From Granulibacter bethesdensis CGDNIH1 (lineage in GTDB: Bacteria; Pseudomonadota; Alphaproteobacteria; Acetobacterales; Acetobacteraceae), in assembly GCF_000014285.2 (NCBI RefSeq), contig NC_008343.2, positions 1,948,501-2,012,500 of the forward strand: DNA of 64,000 nucleotides, given 5' to 3'. Each line of letters starts with the position of its first letter. Position 1 is the stretch's first letter. A model generated the notes under the pieces. The model had not been told where the DNA came from. It saw only the letters and a program-made list of their open reading frames with translations, and did no database searches. Both the position numbers and the translations under genes were made by a program. Below are positions 27,822 through 37,390 of this stretch, one piece after another.

Positions 27822-29144
27822 CTATCGCACCGTCAGGCGTGCAGCAAAAAACCCGTCCATCCCTGTTATCGGGGGTGAGCCTTCCGGTCCGGCAAACGCA
27901 AGTCCCGGATGGGTGCGCAAATATCCTTCCGCCGTGCGCGCCCCCGGCAGGAAGGCCAGTTCCTCCACCGTGAAGGGCGACAAAGTCACGGACGGAAGCG
28001 TTTTCAGCGCATGCTCGATCCGTTGGCGGCCTTCTTCCGGCTGCATGGAGCAGACCGCATAGATCAGGCGACCGCCGGGACGCAGCATGGCAAGGGCTGC
28101 AGCCAGCAGGCGGTCCTGTTGCGCCGTCAGCGCGGTGATATCCCGCTGACGCTTCAGATGCGGCACATCAGGATGACGGCGGATGGTTCCGGTGGCACTG
28201 CATGGCGCATCCAGCAGGATGGCATCCGGCACGAAACCGGCCGGCGGAGTCCATTCCGCCGCATCAGCCACCGCCACCTGCACATCCAGACGCAGCCGGG
28301 CCAGGTTTTCACGCAGGCGCGGCACACGCACCGCTTCACGCTCCACCGCGATCACCTCCGCCCCGCTCATGGCGAGTTGTGCGGTCTTGCCACCCGGTGC
28401 GGCGCACAGATCGACAATCTTCTCCCCTTCCCGCGCCGCCAGCAGGCGCGCCGGCAAGGAAGCAGCCGCATCCTGAACCCAGAATGCTCCCTCCTCAAAG
28501 CCCGGCAGAATGCTGACGCGGGTACCGGGGGGCAGCCTTATTGTGCCGTTCGGGAGTAAAATCCCCTCGGCAGGTGGCGTGATCCCGGGACGCAAGGTCA
28601 GATCGAGCGGAGCCTCCGTCTGATGCGCCAGAGCAATGGCGCGGGCATCGCGGCCCCACGCGGTCCACAGCCAGCCGGGCGTGTCCAGCCGGGGGGAGTC
28701 CAACCCGTTCAGCATCTCCTGCCCACCCGTTGCCACCTTGCGCAGCACCGCATTGATCAGGCCGGTGAAAGGTGCCAGCCGCAGCTGACGCGCCAGATCA
28801 ACCGCCGTCCCGACCGCAGCATGGGGGGGCGTGTCCAGAAACAGCAACCCGGCTGCGCCCAGACGCAGGATGTCCCGCACCGGCGCAGGCGGCTCCCGTC
28901 TTAAAAACGGCTCCAGCACGGCATCAATGGTGCCGAGACGGCGCAACGTCGCCGCAGCGAGACGATGGGCGGCAGCACGGTCGCGCGGCTCCATCGGCGG
29001 CAGGGCATTCAGCGCCTCTTCCAACGAACGGTGCTGCTCCAGCACCGCATTCAACAGACGGCAGGCAGCATCTCTGGTCGGGTCCATAGCGACGGGGGGA
29101 GCCGATGGGCGACGGGAAGAAGAAGGAGAACGAATTGTCATCAT
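27822..29144 (-). CDS. rsmB: RsmB/NOP family 16S rRNA (cytosine-5) methyltransferase
   Basis: SAM-dependent m5C methyltransferase acting on 16S rRNA. The N-terminal NusB-like RNA-binding domain (about 20-150, DAACRLLNAVLEQHRSLEEAL, PVRDILRLGAAGLLFLD) is followed by a Rossmann methyltransferase with VDLCAAPGGKTAQLA (SAM loop), DAILLDAPCSATGTIRRHPD (motif VI Cys) and IYAVCSMQPEEG (motif IV nucleophile Cys). The ATG at 29144 is chosen; the frame is open to 29180 via a GTG, and 29087 is another possible start. None has a good ribosome-binding site. The heparinase gene follows about 135 bp downstream. Confidence 0.93.
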   Translation of the reverse strand: MMTIRSPSSSRRPSAPPVAMDPTRDAACRLLNAVLEQHRSLEEALNALPPMEPRDRAAAHRLAAATLRRLGTIDAVLEPFLRREPPAPVRDILRLGAAGLLFLDTPPHAAVGTAVDLARQLRLAPFTGLINAVLRKVATGGQEMLNGLDSPRLDTPGWLWTAWGRDARAIALAHQTEAPLDLTLRPGITPPAEGILLPNGTIRLPPGTRVSILPGFEEGAFWVQDAAASLPARLLAAREGEKIVDLCAAPGGKTAQLAMSGAEVIAVEREAVRVPRLRENLARLRLDVQVAVADAAEWTPPAGFVPDAILLDAPCSATGTIRRHPDVPHLKRQRDITALTAQQDRLLAAALAMLRPGGRLIYAVCSMQPEEGRQRIEHALKTLPSVTLSPFTVEELAFLPGARTAEGYLRTHPGLAFAGPEGSPPITGMDGFFAARLTVR

Positions 29145-29266
29145 GGCTTTTTGCGCGGCCCGGCCCTTTCCGGCAAGCACGCGATACGCATGTCCCTTAT
29201 CACACCCCCTTGATCGCAGGCCACCTCGGGGTGGTGCGGCGTGGCAGGTGTGGTAATTCGTAGTCT

Positions 29267-30967
29267 ATGCGCCAGATCCTGTTCCTGACCCTGTTCTGCC
29301 TGATCGCGTGGATACCGGGTTTTTTCACCCTGCCACCCTCCGACCGCGACGAAAGCCGCTTCGCACAGGCCAGCCGGCAGATGATCGAAACCGGTGATTA
29401 CGTCACCATCATGAACGGCACCGAACCGCGTAACCGCAAGCCGATCGGCATTTACTGGCTGCAGGTGCCCTTTGCGAAAGCTGCTCAACAGGCCGGGCTG
29501 GCGCAGGAAAATCCGATCTGGCCCTACCGCCTTCCCTCCCTGCTGGGCGGATTGCTGGCCGTGTGGATGACATACGGCTTTGGAATCAGGCTGGTCGGAC
29601 GAAAGGGGGCTTTCCTCGGTGCGTGGATTCTGGGCGCCTCGGTCATTCTGCTGGTCGAAACGCATATGGCGAAAACCGATGCCGCCCTGCTGGCCGCGAC
29701 ACTCGCTGCGCAAGGGCTGCTCGGGCGTGCCTATCTGGTCGCCAGACAAGGCGATCAGGATACCAGATTCGGGTCGGTTCAGGCCGCGCTGTTCTGGATC
29801 GCCATGGCCGCGGGGATTCTGATCAAGGGACCGATCACCCCGATGGTCAGCGCCCTGACGGTGCTGACCCTGCTGATTACCGATCGCCGCATTCCGGGGC
29901 AGACGCGTTGGCTTGCCGCGCTGCGCTGGCGATGGGGGCTGCCGCTGGCCATCGCGCTGATCCTGCCATGGTTCATTGCCATCGGCATTGCCAGTCACGG
30001 ACAATTCTTTGCGCAGGCGATTGGCGGGGAACTGGCCAGCAAGGTACGCAGCGGTGATGACAGCCATGGCGCGCCACCAGGGCTTCATCTCCTGCTGCTG
30101 ATCATCACCCTGTTTCCCGGATCATTGGTGGTGCTTCAGGCCCTGCCGGCATCATGGCGTCACCGGTCAGAACCGGTGATGCGCTTCCTGCTGGCCTGGA
30201 TCATCCCGTCATGGATCGTTTTCGAGGCCGTACCAACCAAACTGCCGCATTATATCCTGCCCATGCTGCCTGCCCTCGCCCTGCTGGGCGGCAAAGCCAT
30301 AGCGGAGACGCTGGCAGTGCCGCGCTGGATGCAATGGCTGGCAAAAATCCTGTTCGTGCTTTCCTGCCTGTTGCTGGGGGGAGCCGCGATCGCCCTGCCC
30401 TTCGTCATCATGCCGGGACTGCACTGGCAGGATCTGCTGGGCATCCCTGCTTTTCTTACTATGGTCATGCTGCTGGCACTGGGGACCGGACTGCTGCCGC
30501 GCCGTCAGCGTGACGCGACACCCTATCGCAATATCCGCCTGCTGCTGATCTGCGCACCGCTGGTCGGCTGGAGCATGCTGGGACTGGAATTACCTTCCCT
30601 GCGCACCCTCTGGCTCAGCCCCGCCATCACTCGGGCCGCCCGGATCGAAACAGCAGAGCTTTACGGGGCACACGCGCCACTCGATCTGGTGACCGCAGGC
30701 TATAATGAGCCGAGCCTGCGATTCCTGGCCGGAACCGACACGTTTTTTGCTCCCGATGCCGCCAGCGCTGCCGCCTGGCTGGCGAAGCACAAGCAGGCCA
30801 TTGCCGCCATTGCCCGCCCGGATGGGAACGCCTTCCTCGCCGCAGCCACCGCACAGGGGCTCAGCCCCGATCTGCGATATTCCATGGCCGGATATAATTA
30901 CTCGCGCGGGAAAAGGATTTTGATTGATCTTTATGCATCAGGCACTGGTTCCGCCTCGACTCAATGA
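29267..30967 (+). CDS. ArnT-like glycosyltransferase family 39 membrane protein
   Basis: A 566-residue polytopic inner-membrane glycosyltransferase of the ArnT/PMT (GT39, GT-C fold) type. The first transmembrane helix (residues 4-20) is followed by the periplasmic catalytic loop PPSDRDESRFAQASRQMIETGDYVTI, where an Asp/Glu matches the ArnT DEARYA motif, then NRKPIGIYWLQVP. At least ten further hydrophobic helices are visible, and the C-terminal 120 residues are soluble. It transfers a lipid-linked sugar, in ArnT an aminoarabinose to lipid A; substrate specificity here is not established. It stands alone on the plus strand, divergent from rsmB. Confidence 0.88.
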   Translation: MRQILFLTLFCLIAWIPGFFTLPPSDRDESRFAQASRQMIETGDYVTIMNGTEPRNRKPIGIYWLQVPFAKAAQQAGLAQENPIWPYRLPSLLGGLLAVWMTYGFGIRLVGRKGAFLGAWILGASVILLVETHMAKTDAALLAATLAAQGLLGRAYLVARQGDQDTRFGSVQAALFWIAMAAGILIKGPITPMVSALTVLTLLITDRRIPGQTRWLAALRWRWGLPLAIALILPWFIAIGIASHGQFFAQAIGGELASKVRSGDDSHGAPPGLHLLLLIITLFPGSLVVLQALPASWRHRSEPVMRFLLAWIIPSWIVFEAVPTKLPHYILPMLPALALLGGKAIAETLAVPRWMQWLAKILFVLSCLLLGGAAIALPFVIMPGLHWQDLLGIPAFLTMVMLLALGTGLLPRRQRDATPYRNIRLLLICAPLVGWSMLGLELPSLRTLWLSPAITRAARIETAELYGAHAPLDLVTAGYNEPSLRFLAGTDTFFAPDAASAAAWLAKHKQAIAAIARPDGNAFLAAATAQGLSPDLRYSMAGYNYSRGKRILIDLYASGTGSASTQ

Positions 30968-31046
30968 CCAGCTTCAGCAATCATCGAGTTTATTGAGCAG
31001 GGGGCGTATAACTCTGAATTGACAGGCCGCCATACGCTCGGCGCTG

Positions 31047-32849
31047 ATGTTTTTCTGCACAGACGCAGAAGCGGATATGACCATGCAACATGATACGGCT
31101 CAGGTGTTCAGGCAGTCCGATGTCGGTCTCTCCGATACCGGCGCGATACAGGATCGTCTGACCAGTCTTCTTCTGTCCCTGGGCCATTGCGATTCTGCAT
31201 CAGTCAGCCGTGCCACCTCTCTGGCGCGCGAAACCGGGGAGCGGCGCGACGTCGTGATGCAGCGTCTCGGTCTCGTGACCGAGCGTGATCTGGCCGAGGC
31301 TTATGCGGCCCTGCTGAATGCTCCCCTGCTTCAGGAGGCTGATTTTCCTGATACTCCGCTTTTTGCCGGCACATTGCCGCGGCGTTTCCTGCGTACCTCC
31401 CGCATTCTACCGGTTTCTATCGCAACGGACGGCACAGTGACCCTCGCCATGGCTGATCCGCTGGATCAATTTGCATGCGACTCCGTGGCAGCAGCGCTGG
31501 GCAGGCCTGTGCGCATCGGCATCGCCGTGCCGATCATGGTGGAGACCGCGCTGCAACGTCTTTACCCTGAAACAGACGCACTTCAGGATACTGGTAACGA
31601 GGCGGAACCAAACAGTGACGGATGGGCCGACGACACGGAGAGACTGCGCGATCTGTCCAGCGATGCGCCGGTGATCAGGCTGGTCAACCAGATCATCAGC
31701 CGGGCAGTCGAAACCGGTGCCAGCGACATCCATATCGAGCCGTTCGAAGACCGGATCGCAATCCGCTACCGCTATGACGGTGTGCTGCATGAGGCGGAAG
31801 GCGTCTCCGCGCGCGGCGGCTCGGCCGCGGCGATCACATCCCGTATCAAGATCATGGCCCGGCTGGACATCGCCGAACGCCGACTGCCGCAGGATGGACG
31901 GCTGAAGCTGGCCGTACGCGGGCAGGAGGTCGATTTCCGTGTCTCCACCGTGCCTTCCCTGTATGGCGAAACAGTGGTGATGCGTATTCTGGACCGCAGC
32001 GCCGTCGCTTTCGAATTCAATCGTCTGGGTCTGCGCGCGACAGTGCGGGAAAAGCTGGAACGTTGTCTGTCCATGCCGAATGGCATCGTTCTGGTCACCG
32101 GCCCCACCGGCAGCGGCAAGACCACGACGCTTTATGCCGGGCTGAACAGTCTCAACAGCCCGACCCGCAAGATCGTCACCATCGAAGACCCGGTGGAATA
32201 TCAGCTCCGGGGCATCAACCAGATACAGGTAAAGCCCCAGATCGGCCTGAGTTTCGCGGCACTGCTGCGTGCCATCCTGCGGCAAGATCCCGATGTCATC
32301 ATGGTCGGCGAGGTGCGCGACCTCGAAACCGCACAGATCTCGGCACAGGCGGCGCTGACGGGACATCTGGTGCTGTCCACCCTGCATACCAATTCCGCCG
32401 CCGCAACCGTAACCCGGCTGCGCGATATGGGGCTGGAAGATTACCTGCTGACCGCCGTGTTGCGCGGTGTGCTGGCCCAGCGTCTGGTGCGTGTGCTCTG
32501 CCCGGCCTGCAAAACATCGACCCCGGCCCCATCGGCGCTGATCGAGCGCTTCCGACTGGACGAGCACGCTCCTGCCGGGCAAACGCCCCATTTATGGCAC
32601 CCCGTTGGATGCCCGGCCTGCCGCCAGACCGGCTATCGCGGTCGGATGGCCGTTGCGGAGTTTCTGGAACCCGATGCTGCGATTGACCGGTTGATCTATG
32701 CCCGCGCCGGGGAGGCCGAGATTGAGGAAGCAGCCCGCGCCGCCGGCATGCGCACCATGTTCGAGGCCGGGCTGGATGCCGTACTGGCCGGAGAAACCTC
32801 GCTGGAGGAGATCACACGCTGCCTGCACCATGGTGAGGACGCGTTGTGA
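31047..32849 (+). CDS. gspE: type II secretion system ATPase GspE
   Basis: Hexameric cytoplasmic ATPase that drives pseudopilus assembly. The 600-residue protein has an N-terminal GspE-N/T2SSE-N domain, an N2 domain with DAPVIRLVNQIISRAVETGASDIHIEPFED, Walker A GPTGSGKTTTLYAGL, the His/Asp boxes DPDVIMVGEVRDLETAQISAQAALTGHLVLSTLHTNSA and the tetracysteine zinc module (CPACK and CPACRQTGYRGR). It opens the secretion operon, and its stop overlaps the gspF GTG start (GTGA). An alternative start ATG is at 31077; neither has a strong ribosome-binding site. Confidence 0.96.
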   Translation: MFFCTDAEADMTMQHDTAQVFRQSDVGLSDTGAIQDRLTSLLLSLGHCDSASVSRATSLARETGERRDVVMQRLGLVTERDLAEAYAALLNAPLLQEADFPDTPLFAGTLPRRFLRTSRILPVSIATDGTVTLAMADPLDQFACDSVAAALGRPVRIGIAVPIMVETALQRLYPETDALQDTGNEAEPNSDGWADDTERLRDLSSDAPVIRLVNQIISRAVETGASDIHIEPFEDRIAIRYRYDGVLHEAEGVSARGGSAAAITSRIKIMARLDIAERRLPQDGRLKLAVRGQEVDFRVSTVPSLYGETVVMRILDRSAVAFEFNRLGLRATVREKLERCLSMPNGIVLVTGPTGSGKTTTLYAGLNSLNSPTRKIVTIEDPVEYQLRGINQIQVKPQIGLSFAALLRAILRQDPDVIMVGEVRDLETAQISAQAALTGHLVLSTLHTNSAAATVTRLRDMGLEDYLLTAVLRGVLAQRLVRVLCPACKTSTPAPSALIERFRLDEHAPAGQTPHLWHPVGCPACRQTGYRGRMAVAEFLEPDAAIDRLIYARAGEAEIEEAARAAGMRTMFEAGLDAVLAGETSLEEITRCLHHGEDAL

Positions 32850-34099
32850 GTGAGTCCGCGCATTATTCAGGTAGCCCTACAGGAGGTATAGCCTTCCGGT
32901 TCACCGCCCTGTCGACCACGGGAGAGATCACTCAGGGAACCCTGTATGCCGCCAGCGTGCCTGAAGCCGAAACAGCCCTCCATGGGCGAGGCCTTGTACC
33001 ACTTGAGATTGCCCCGCTGAGGCTGAACACGCTGATGCAGCGCCTGCGCCGTCCGATTACCGGCATGAAGCAGGCGGAGCTGACACGCATCACCCGTGAA
33101 CTCTCCATCATGCTGGAAACTGGACAGGATCTGGACCGTGCGCTCCGCTTCGTGGGAGAGCACAGCGCACGGCGGGAGTCCGTCCGCCTGATCGAAGCCG
33201 TCCGGAACCGGGTGCGGGATGGCAGCCCGCTGGCCGATGCCATGGCTGAGCATCCCCGCGCGTTTCCCCCCCTTTATACCGGTATGGTCCGCGCGGGGGA
33301 GGCGGGAGGCAGTCTGGCCGCCACGCTGGACCGGCTGGCAGCCTATCTGGAACGACAGCAGACTATGAATGCCGCGCTGGTCTCTGCCCTGATTTACCCC
33401 GCGCTGCTGCTGGTCACCGCAACCGGTGCCGTCCTCCTGCTGCTGACACAGGTGCTGCCGGAATTTGCCCCTCTGTTTGAGCAGAACATGGCGGCGATGC
33501 CGGCCTCGACCCGTTTCCTGCTCGGGCTGAGCCGGAATCTGTCCGTCTGGCTGCCGACAGTGCTGATGCTCATGCTTGGGGTGCTGACAGGGGTGTGGTG
33601 GCTGCTGCGACGGGACGGGCCGCGTCTGGTCGCGGATCGGTTCGGCCTGCGCCTGCCGCTGATCGGGGCTATCTGGCGGGAATTGCTGGCCGCAAGGCTG
33701 ACACGCACGCTCGGCAGCCTGCTGGTCAATGGCGTGCCGCTCATCAATGCGCTCGGGATCGCTCGTGAAACCCTCGGTAATCGCGCTGCCGTCGACGCTG
33801 TACGACTGGCAGCGCAAAATGCCAGTGAGGGGGGCTCCTTCGCCAATGCTCTCGCTGAACAGAACGTGTTCCCGGCCCGTACCATTGCGCTTTTGCGGCT
33901 GGGTGAGGAAAGCGCCCGGCTCGGCCCGCTCTGTCTGCGCGCTGCCGATATTCATGAAGATACGTTCCGCATCCGGATGCAGCGAGCCGTGTCGCTGGTC
34001 ACACCCTCCATCACCGTTGCCATGGGGGCAATGGTCGCCGGAATTGTCAGCTCCGTGCTGATGGCTATGCTCAGCCTGAACGATCTGGCCGCGCAATGA
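32846..34099 (+). CDS. gspF: type II secretion system inner-membrane protein GspF
   Basis: Polytopic platform protein of the secretion system. The 417-residue protein begins with GTG at 32846, overlapping the gspE stop by four bases. Two T2SSF domains are visible: the first (about 70-190, ELTRITRELSIMLETGQDLDRALRF, PLYTGMVRAGEAGGSLAATLDRLA) and the second (about 275-400, LTRTLGSLLVNGVPLINALGIARETLGN). Three transmembrane helices lie near residues 173-197, 225-250 and 375-400. It ends in an ATGA overlap with gspH. Confidence 0.95.
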   Translation: MSESAHYSGSPTGGIAFRFTALSTTGEITQGTLYAASVPEAETALHGRGLVPLEIAPLRLNTLMQRLRRPITGMKQAELTRITRELSIMLETGQDLDRALRFVGEHSARRESVRLIEAVRNRVRDGSPLADAMAEHPRAFPPLYTGMVRAGEAGGSLAATLDRLAAYLERQQTMNAALVSALIYPALLLVTATGAVLLLLTQVLPEFAPLFEQNMAAMPASTRFLLGLSRNLSVWLPTVLMLMLGVLTGVWWLLRRDGPRLVADRFGLRLPLIGAIWRELLAARLTRTLGSLLVNGVPLINALGIARETLGNRAAVDAVRLAAQNASEGGSFANALAEQNVFPARTIALLRLGEESARLGPLCLRAADIHEDTFRIRMQRAVSLVTPSITVAMGAMVAGIVSSVLMAMLSLNDLAAQ

Positions 34100-34563
34100 A
34101 AAAGGCGACTTCCAATTCAGGCCGTCGGCAAGCAGGATTTACCCTGCTGGAAATGCTCGTGGTGCTGGCCATTCTGGGGGTCGGGACGGGGATTGCCCTG
34201 TTATACGGCACACGGATACCGGAGGGACTGAAAGCCCGGGATGCGGCACGCGCCATCGCCATCGAATTTCGCCTCGCCCGCAGCCAGGCAATCTGGTCAG
34301 GTCATACAGTCAGGGTCACCGCCAACCTGGACCATGCCACGCTGCAACGGGACAACGCGATGCCTGTACAGCTGCGCGGCGTCACACTGCATCGCCTCTC
34401 GCAAGACAGTGAAGCAGCAAAGCAGGGTGACGATACCCAGGTCACATTGCTGTTTCTGCCTCATGGCGGCGCGAAGGGTGACGGGCTTGTTGTCAGTGCG
34501 GGGTCTACCTCTATCAACGTGCGGACCAATCCATTGACCGGCACCGTCAATGTCGTGCCGTAA
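34096..34563 (+). CDS. gspH: type II secretion minor pseudopilin GspH
   Basis: A 155-residue pseudopilin of the GspH/FimT group. It has a short basic leader (KKATSNSGRRQA) then the prepilin-peptidase motif G|FTLLEMLVVLAILG with the conserved Glu at +5 and a hydrophobic helix, followed by a GspH-type globular domain. It starts inside the gspF stop (ATGA) and ends 14 bp inside gspI, so it is part of a fully coupled gene chain. GspH is a minor component expected near the pseudopilus tip. Confidence 0.9.
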   Translation: MKKATSNSGRRQAGFTLLEMLVVLAILGVGTGIALLYGTRIPEGLKARDAARAIAIEFRLARSQAIWSGHTVRVTANLDHATLQRDNAMPVQLRGVTLHRLSQDSEAAKQGDDTQVTLLFLPHGGAKGDGLVVSAGSTSINVRTNPLTGTVNVVP

Positions 34564-34987
34564 TGTCTCCACAGCTGGACACGGCACTGGCCGGGAGAGC
34601 GGTTTCACCCTGCTGGAAACGCTGATCGCTTTCATCATTCTGGCTCTGGCGCTGAGTGAAATTTTTGATGGCAGTCTGATCGGCCTGCGCTCTGCCCGGC
34701 GGGCGGAGGAAATGAGGCTGGCTCTGGTTATAGCGCGCAATCATCTGGATGAGACGATCCATGCCGCGCCCGCAACGCTGGCCCGTACCCATATATGGGA
34801 GGGTGAGGACCGTAACGCCATGCATTGGCGTGTCGTGGTGAGACCGCTGATGCAGGCGCCGAGATTGCAAATGCCGCTGTGGCTGTCGGAAATCACTGTC
34901 TCGGTCTGGTCTTCCTCCGTCAGCAGCACAGATGGCATGCCGCCCCTCGTCACATTGGTGACCCGGCAAATGGCGGGGGTGCGATGA
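34550..34987 (+). CDS. gspI: type II secretion minor pseudopilin GspI
   Basis: A 145-residue pseudopilin with prepilin motif SGFTLLETLIAFIILALALSE (cleavage after Gly, Glu at +5) behind a 17-residue leader. The C-terminal region has a GspI-like RNHLDETIHAAPA segment and an HWRVVVRPL strand. It overlaps gspH by 14 bp and gspJ by an ATGA. GspI is the core of the tip complex formed with GspJ and GspK. Confidence 0.88.
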   Translation: MSCRNVSTAGHGTGRESGFTLLETLIAFIILALALSEIFDGSLIGLRSARRAEEMRLALVIARNHLDETIHAAPATLARTHIWEGEDRNAMHWRVVVRPLMQAPRLQMPLWLSEITVSVWSSSVSSTDGMPPLVTLVTRQMAGVR

Positions 34988-35601
34988 TGCGATCAGGCGA
35001 TCGAAGGCAAGAGAATGCCGGATTTACGCTGCTGGAAGTTCTGGTGGCGCTGGTGGTGCTGGGCTTTCTGATCGTGGGGCTGACCGAAGGCACCCGTTTC
35101 GGTTTTCTGGCACAGCAGCATCAGGACGCGATGCAGGCAGGTGGCCCCGCGCTGGAAGGCGCAGATCGCGCCCTGCGCAGCTTGCTGCGTACGATGCGTC
35201 CCGGCCTGCCGACCGATGACAGCAATCCCCTTCCCTGGCCGCACGGGGACAATCGAATGTTATTCTTCATCGCCCTGATGCCGGGCAGCGAGGATGATCC
35301 ATCCAGCCCCGACTCCACTCTTGCCGACATGGTTCTGCTGGTACGGGATAATGCGCTGACCCTGCGATGGACACGCCATATCAACGGCACCCCACGGCAT
35401 CCGTTACACTGGCAGGAGGCCACGCTGCTGGCGCCGGTTCAGGCACTGGCCATTGCCTATCAGGATGATCAGGGTCACTGGTCCGGCCGCTGGGAAGGGC
35501 CTGCCATTCCATCCCTGATCCGCCTCAGCCTGCGCCGCTCCCTGACCCAGAAGGAGCAGGTTCTGATCATCGCGCCGCGTATTGATACGGAACGTCCATG
35601 A
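34984..35601 (+). CDS. gspJ: type II secretion minor pseudopilin GspJ
   Basis: A 205-residue pseudopilin with leader MMRSGDRRQENA and motif G|FTLLEVLVALVVLGFLIVG. A GspJ-type domain follows with ADRALRSLLRTMRPGLP and DMVLLVRDNALTLRWTRHING segments. The start at 34984 uses the ATG overlapping the gspI stop; a second ATG follows at 34987. The open frame upstream to 34825 runs antisense-like through gspI and is not used. It ends in an ATGA overlap with gspL. Confidence 0.88.
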   Translation: MMRSGDRRQENAGFTLLEVLVALVVLGFLIVGLTEGTRFGFLAQQHQDAMQAGGPALEGADRALRSLLRTMRPGLPTDDSNPLPWPHGDNRMLFFIALMPGSEDDPSSPDSTLADMVLLVRDNALTLRWTRHINGTPRHPLHWQEATLLAPVQALAIAYQDDQGHWSGRWEGPAIPSLIRLSLRRSLTQKEQVLIIAPRIDTERP

Positions 35602-36755
35602 CGATTTCATTTGCTCCAGGAGCATCCCACATCACGCGCCTGCTGGCGCCCATCCGGACGGCTCTGAAGCCGCTATCGGACAAAATCGGCGCTTTTTTCA
35701 CATGGTGGGGCACGCATCTTGCTGCCTGCCTGCCTGCCAGGGTCCGCGCACGTCTGCTGACACTGGCCGGGCGACACGAAAATTTGCTTCGTCTTTCCAT
35801 TGTGGAACAGGATGATCCCCTTCTTTCTCCCCGTGTTACCCTATCCCTCATCCGGGGTACACGCGTGCAGAATCTGGGCATTTATCGCACGACACAGGCC
35901 GCCGAGCTTGCCGTCCTGCGCAGTATTCTCGACCAGTGGCAACAACGGGCCACTCCGGTTCTGCACAGCGTCGGGATATTGCCCCTGATGCGCACAGTAA
36001 CCCTGTCGACGACAGCCGAAGAATGGCTCGACCAGGTACTGGCCCATGAAATGGACCGCCTGACACCCTTTACAGCTGACACTGTGCTGTGGACCTACGA
36101 CATCCTGTCACGCGATCAGGCGCAGCAGAAACTGACCATTCGTTTGCATCTGCTCCCCTCCTCCTGGCTTCCACCGCATCTTTCGTGGCTGAATAGCCTC
36201 GGCTTCTTCCCCCGTCAGGTAGAGGCGGAAACAATCCTGTTTCCGATCCGTAATGCCGACATTCGGGAGCGGAACAGGGGACGCTATGCTATTGCGGCAC
36301 GATGGGCATGGGCAGGATGCGCCGCTCTGCTGATCCTCACAGTGGCAACCCCTTTCATCCATCAATCGATGACACTGGGACGGCTGGATAAGACCATCGC
36401 CAGCCTCAAACCAGAAGCACAGGCAGCGTCTGCCCTGCGCCGCACCAATACCGCGGAACAGGCAAAACAGGCGGCTCTGGCCGAAGGAGGCGGCCGCAGC
36501 GGAGATGTACTCGGCATGCTGAAAATTCTGACCGATGCCCTGCCGGATGACAGTTTCATCAGCGATTTGACCCTGTCCCGCCGCGCCATCACCATCAGCG
36601 GCCAGTCAGGAGCAGCCGCCCAATTGATGGCATCCTTCAGCAACAATCCTTTCATCCGCAACGCGGCCTTTACCGCTCCGGTGATGCGTAGTCCGGATGA
36701 GAAAACCGACCTGTTCGCCATCCGGCTGGATATAAGACCGGAGGCAAGACCATGA
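35598..36755 (+). CDS. gspL: type II secretion protein GspL (PilN-domain)
   Basis: A 385-residue bitopic inner-membrane protein linking the ATPase to the periplasmic parts. The cytoplasmic N-terminal domain (1-225) is followed by a transmembrane helix (about 232-252, WAWAGCAALLILTVATPFI), a coiled-coil-like stretch (RLDKTIASLKPEAQAASALRR) and a periplasmic ferredoxin-like PilN region with ALPDDSFISDLTLSRRAITISGQS. The order in the operon matches GspL. It overlaps gspJ and gspM by ATGA junctions. Confidence 0.87.
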   Translation: MTISFAPGASHITRLLAPIRTALKPLSDKIGAFFTWWGTHLAACLPARVRARLLTLAGRHENLLRLSIVEQDDPLLSPRVTLSLIRGTRVQNLGIYRTTQAAELAVLRSILDQWQQRATPVLHSVGILPLMRTVTLSTTAEEWLDQVLAHEMDRLTPFTADTVLWTYDILSRDQAQQKLTIRLHLLPSSWLPPHLSWLNSLGFFPRQVEAETILFPIRNADIRERNRGRYAIAARWAWAGCAALLILTVATPFIHQSMTLGRLDKTIASLKPEAQAASALRRTNTAEQAKQAALAEGGGRSGDVLGMLKILTDALPDDSFISDLTLSRRAITISGQSGAAAQLMASFSNNPFIRNAAFTAPVMRSPDEKTDLFAIRLDIRPEARP

Positions 36756-37390
36756 TCAGGGGTTTTCTGGCACAGGCAGGCACAAACGACAGCTTTAAAC
36801 TTCCTACCGGCCGGGCAGGCCAGTTCTGTGCCTTCGGGCTTGCCCTGTTGGCTGTGGTTGTGACATGGCTGGGCATCATCTCACCGCTGCTGGGCTGGTA
36901 CGCAGCACGACAGTACAGGATCGAGGATCGCACTACGCTGCTGGCACATATGCAGGGGGCTGTTGCATCCCTGCCTGCCCTACAAAAAACCCGCACGCTC
37001 ATGCAGCGTGGAAATGCAGCGAATACCGCCTTTCTGCAAAGCCCGAACGATGCGGCCAATGCGGCCCAGATTCAGGAAAGCGTGCGGGCACTGAGCCAGC
37101 AAACTGGCGTTTCCCTGCTGAGTGTGGAAACATTGCCCGCAGACACTCTCGGCACCTACCGGAAAATCAGCCTTCGCCTGTCCGTACGAGGAAGCTGGCC
37201 CGCCATCATCGCCTTGATTGCCGGCCTTGGCGAGGCTTCCCCTCAGATCATTGCTGATGAAATACAGATGCACGCTTCCATTGCAGGTGCGATCAAGCCT
37301 GGCGACATTGGGTACTCACCCCCCATCGACATGACCATGACCGTATCCGCACTGGCTGTTGTCCCCTCCTCCCATCAGGCGCAGCCATGA
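36752..37390 (+). CDS. gspM: type II secretion protein GspM
   Basis: A 212-residue bitopic protein of the GspMb type. It has a short cytoplasmic tail, one transmembrane helix (about residues 30-52, ALLAVVVTWLGIISPLLGWY), a coiled coil (about 55-85) and a periplasmic ferredoxin-like domain with QESVRALSQQTGVSLLSVETLP and LRLSVRGSWPAIIALIAGL. Sequence is weakly conserved in this family, so position between gspL and the N-like gene carries much of the call. Confidence 0.82.
   Translation: MIRGFLAQAGTNDSFKLPTGRAGQFCAFGLALLAVVVTWLGIISPLLGWYAARQYRIEDRTTLLAHMQGAVASLPALQKTRTLMQRGNAANTAFLQSPNDAANAAQIQESVRALSQQTGVSLLSVETLPADTLGTYRKISLRLSVRGSWPAIIALIAGLGEASPQIIADEIQMHASIAGAIKPGDIGYSPPIDMTMTVSALAVVPSSHQAQP

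Noticed and set aside
31003-31046. Sigma-70 promoter before gspE (TTGACA near 31018, TATAAC near 31007)
   Set aside because: The elements are in the wrong order and spacing to form one promoter.
31407-32591. Minus-strand open frame of 394 codons across gspE
   Set aside because: Antisense to the Walker A and Walker B regions of GspE; no domain of its own.
32867-34096. Minus-strand open frame of 409 codons across gspF
   Set aside because: Gln/His/Arg-rich sequence without family features, fully antisense to gspF.
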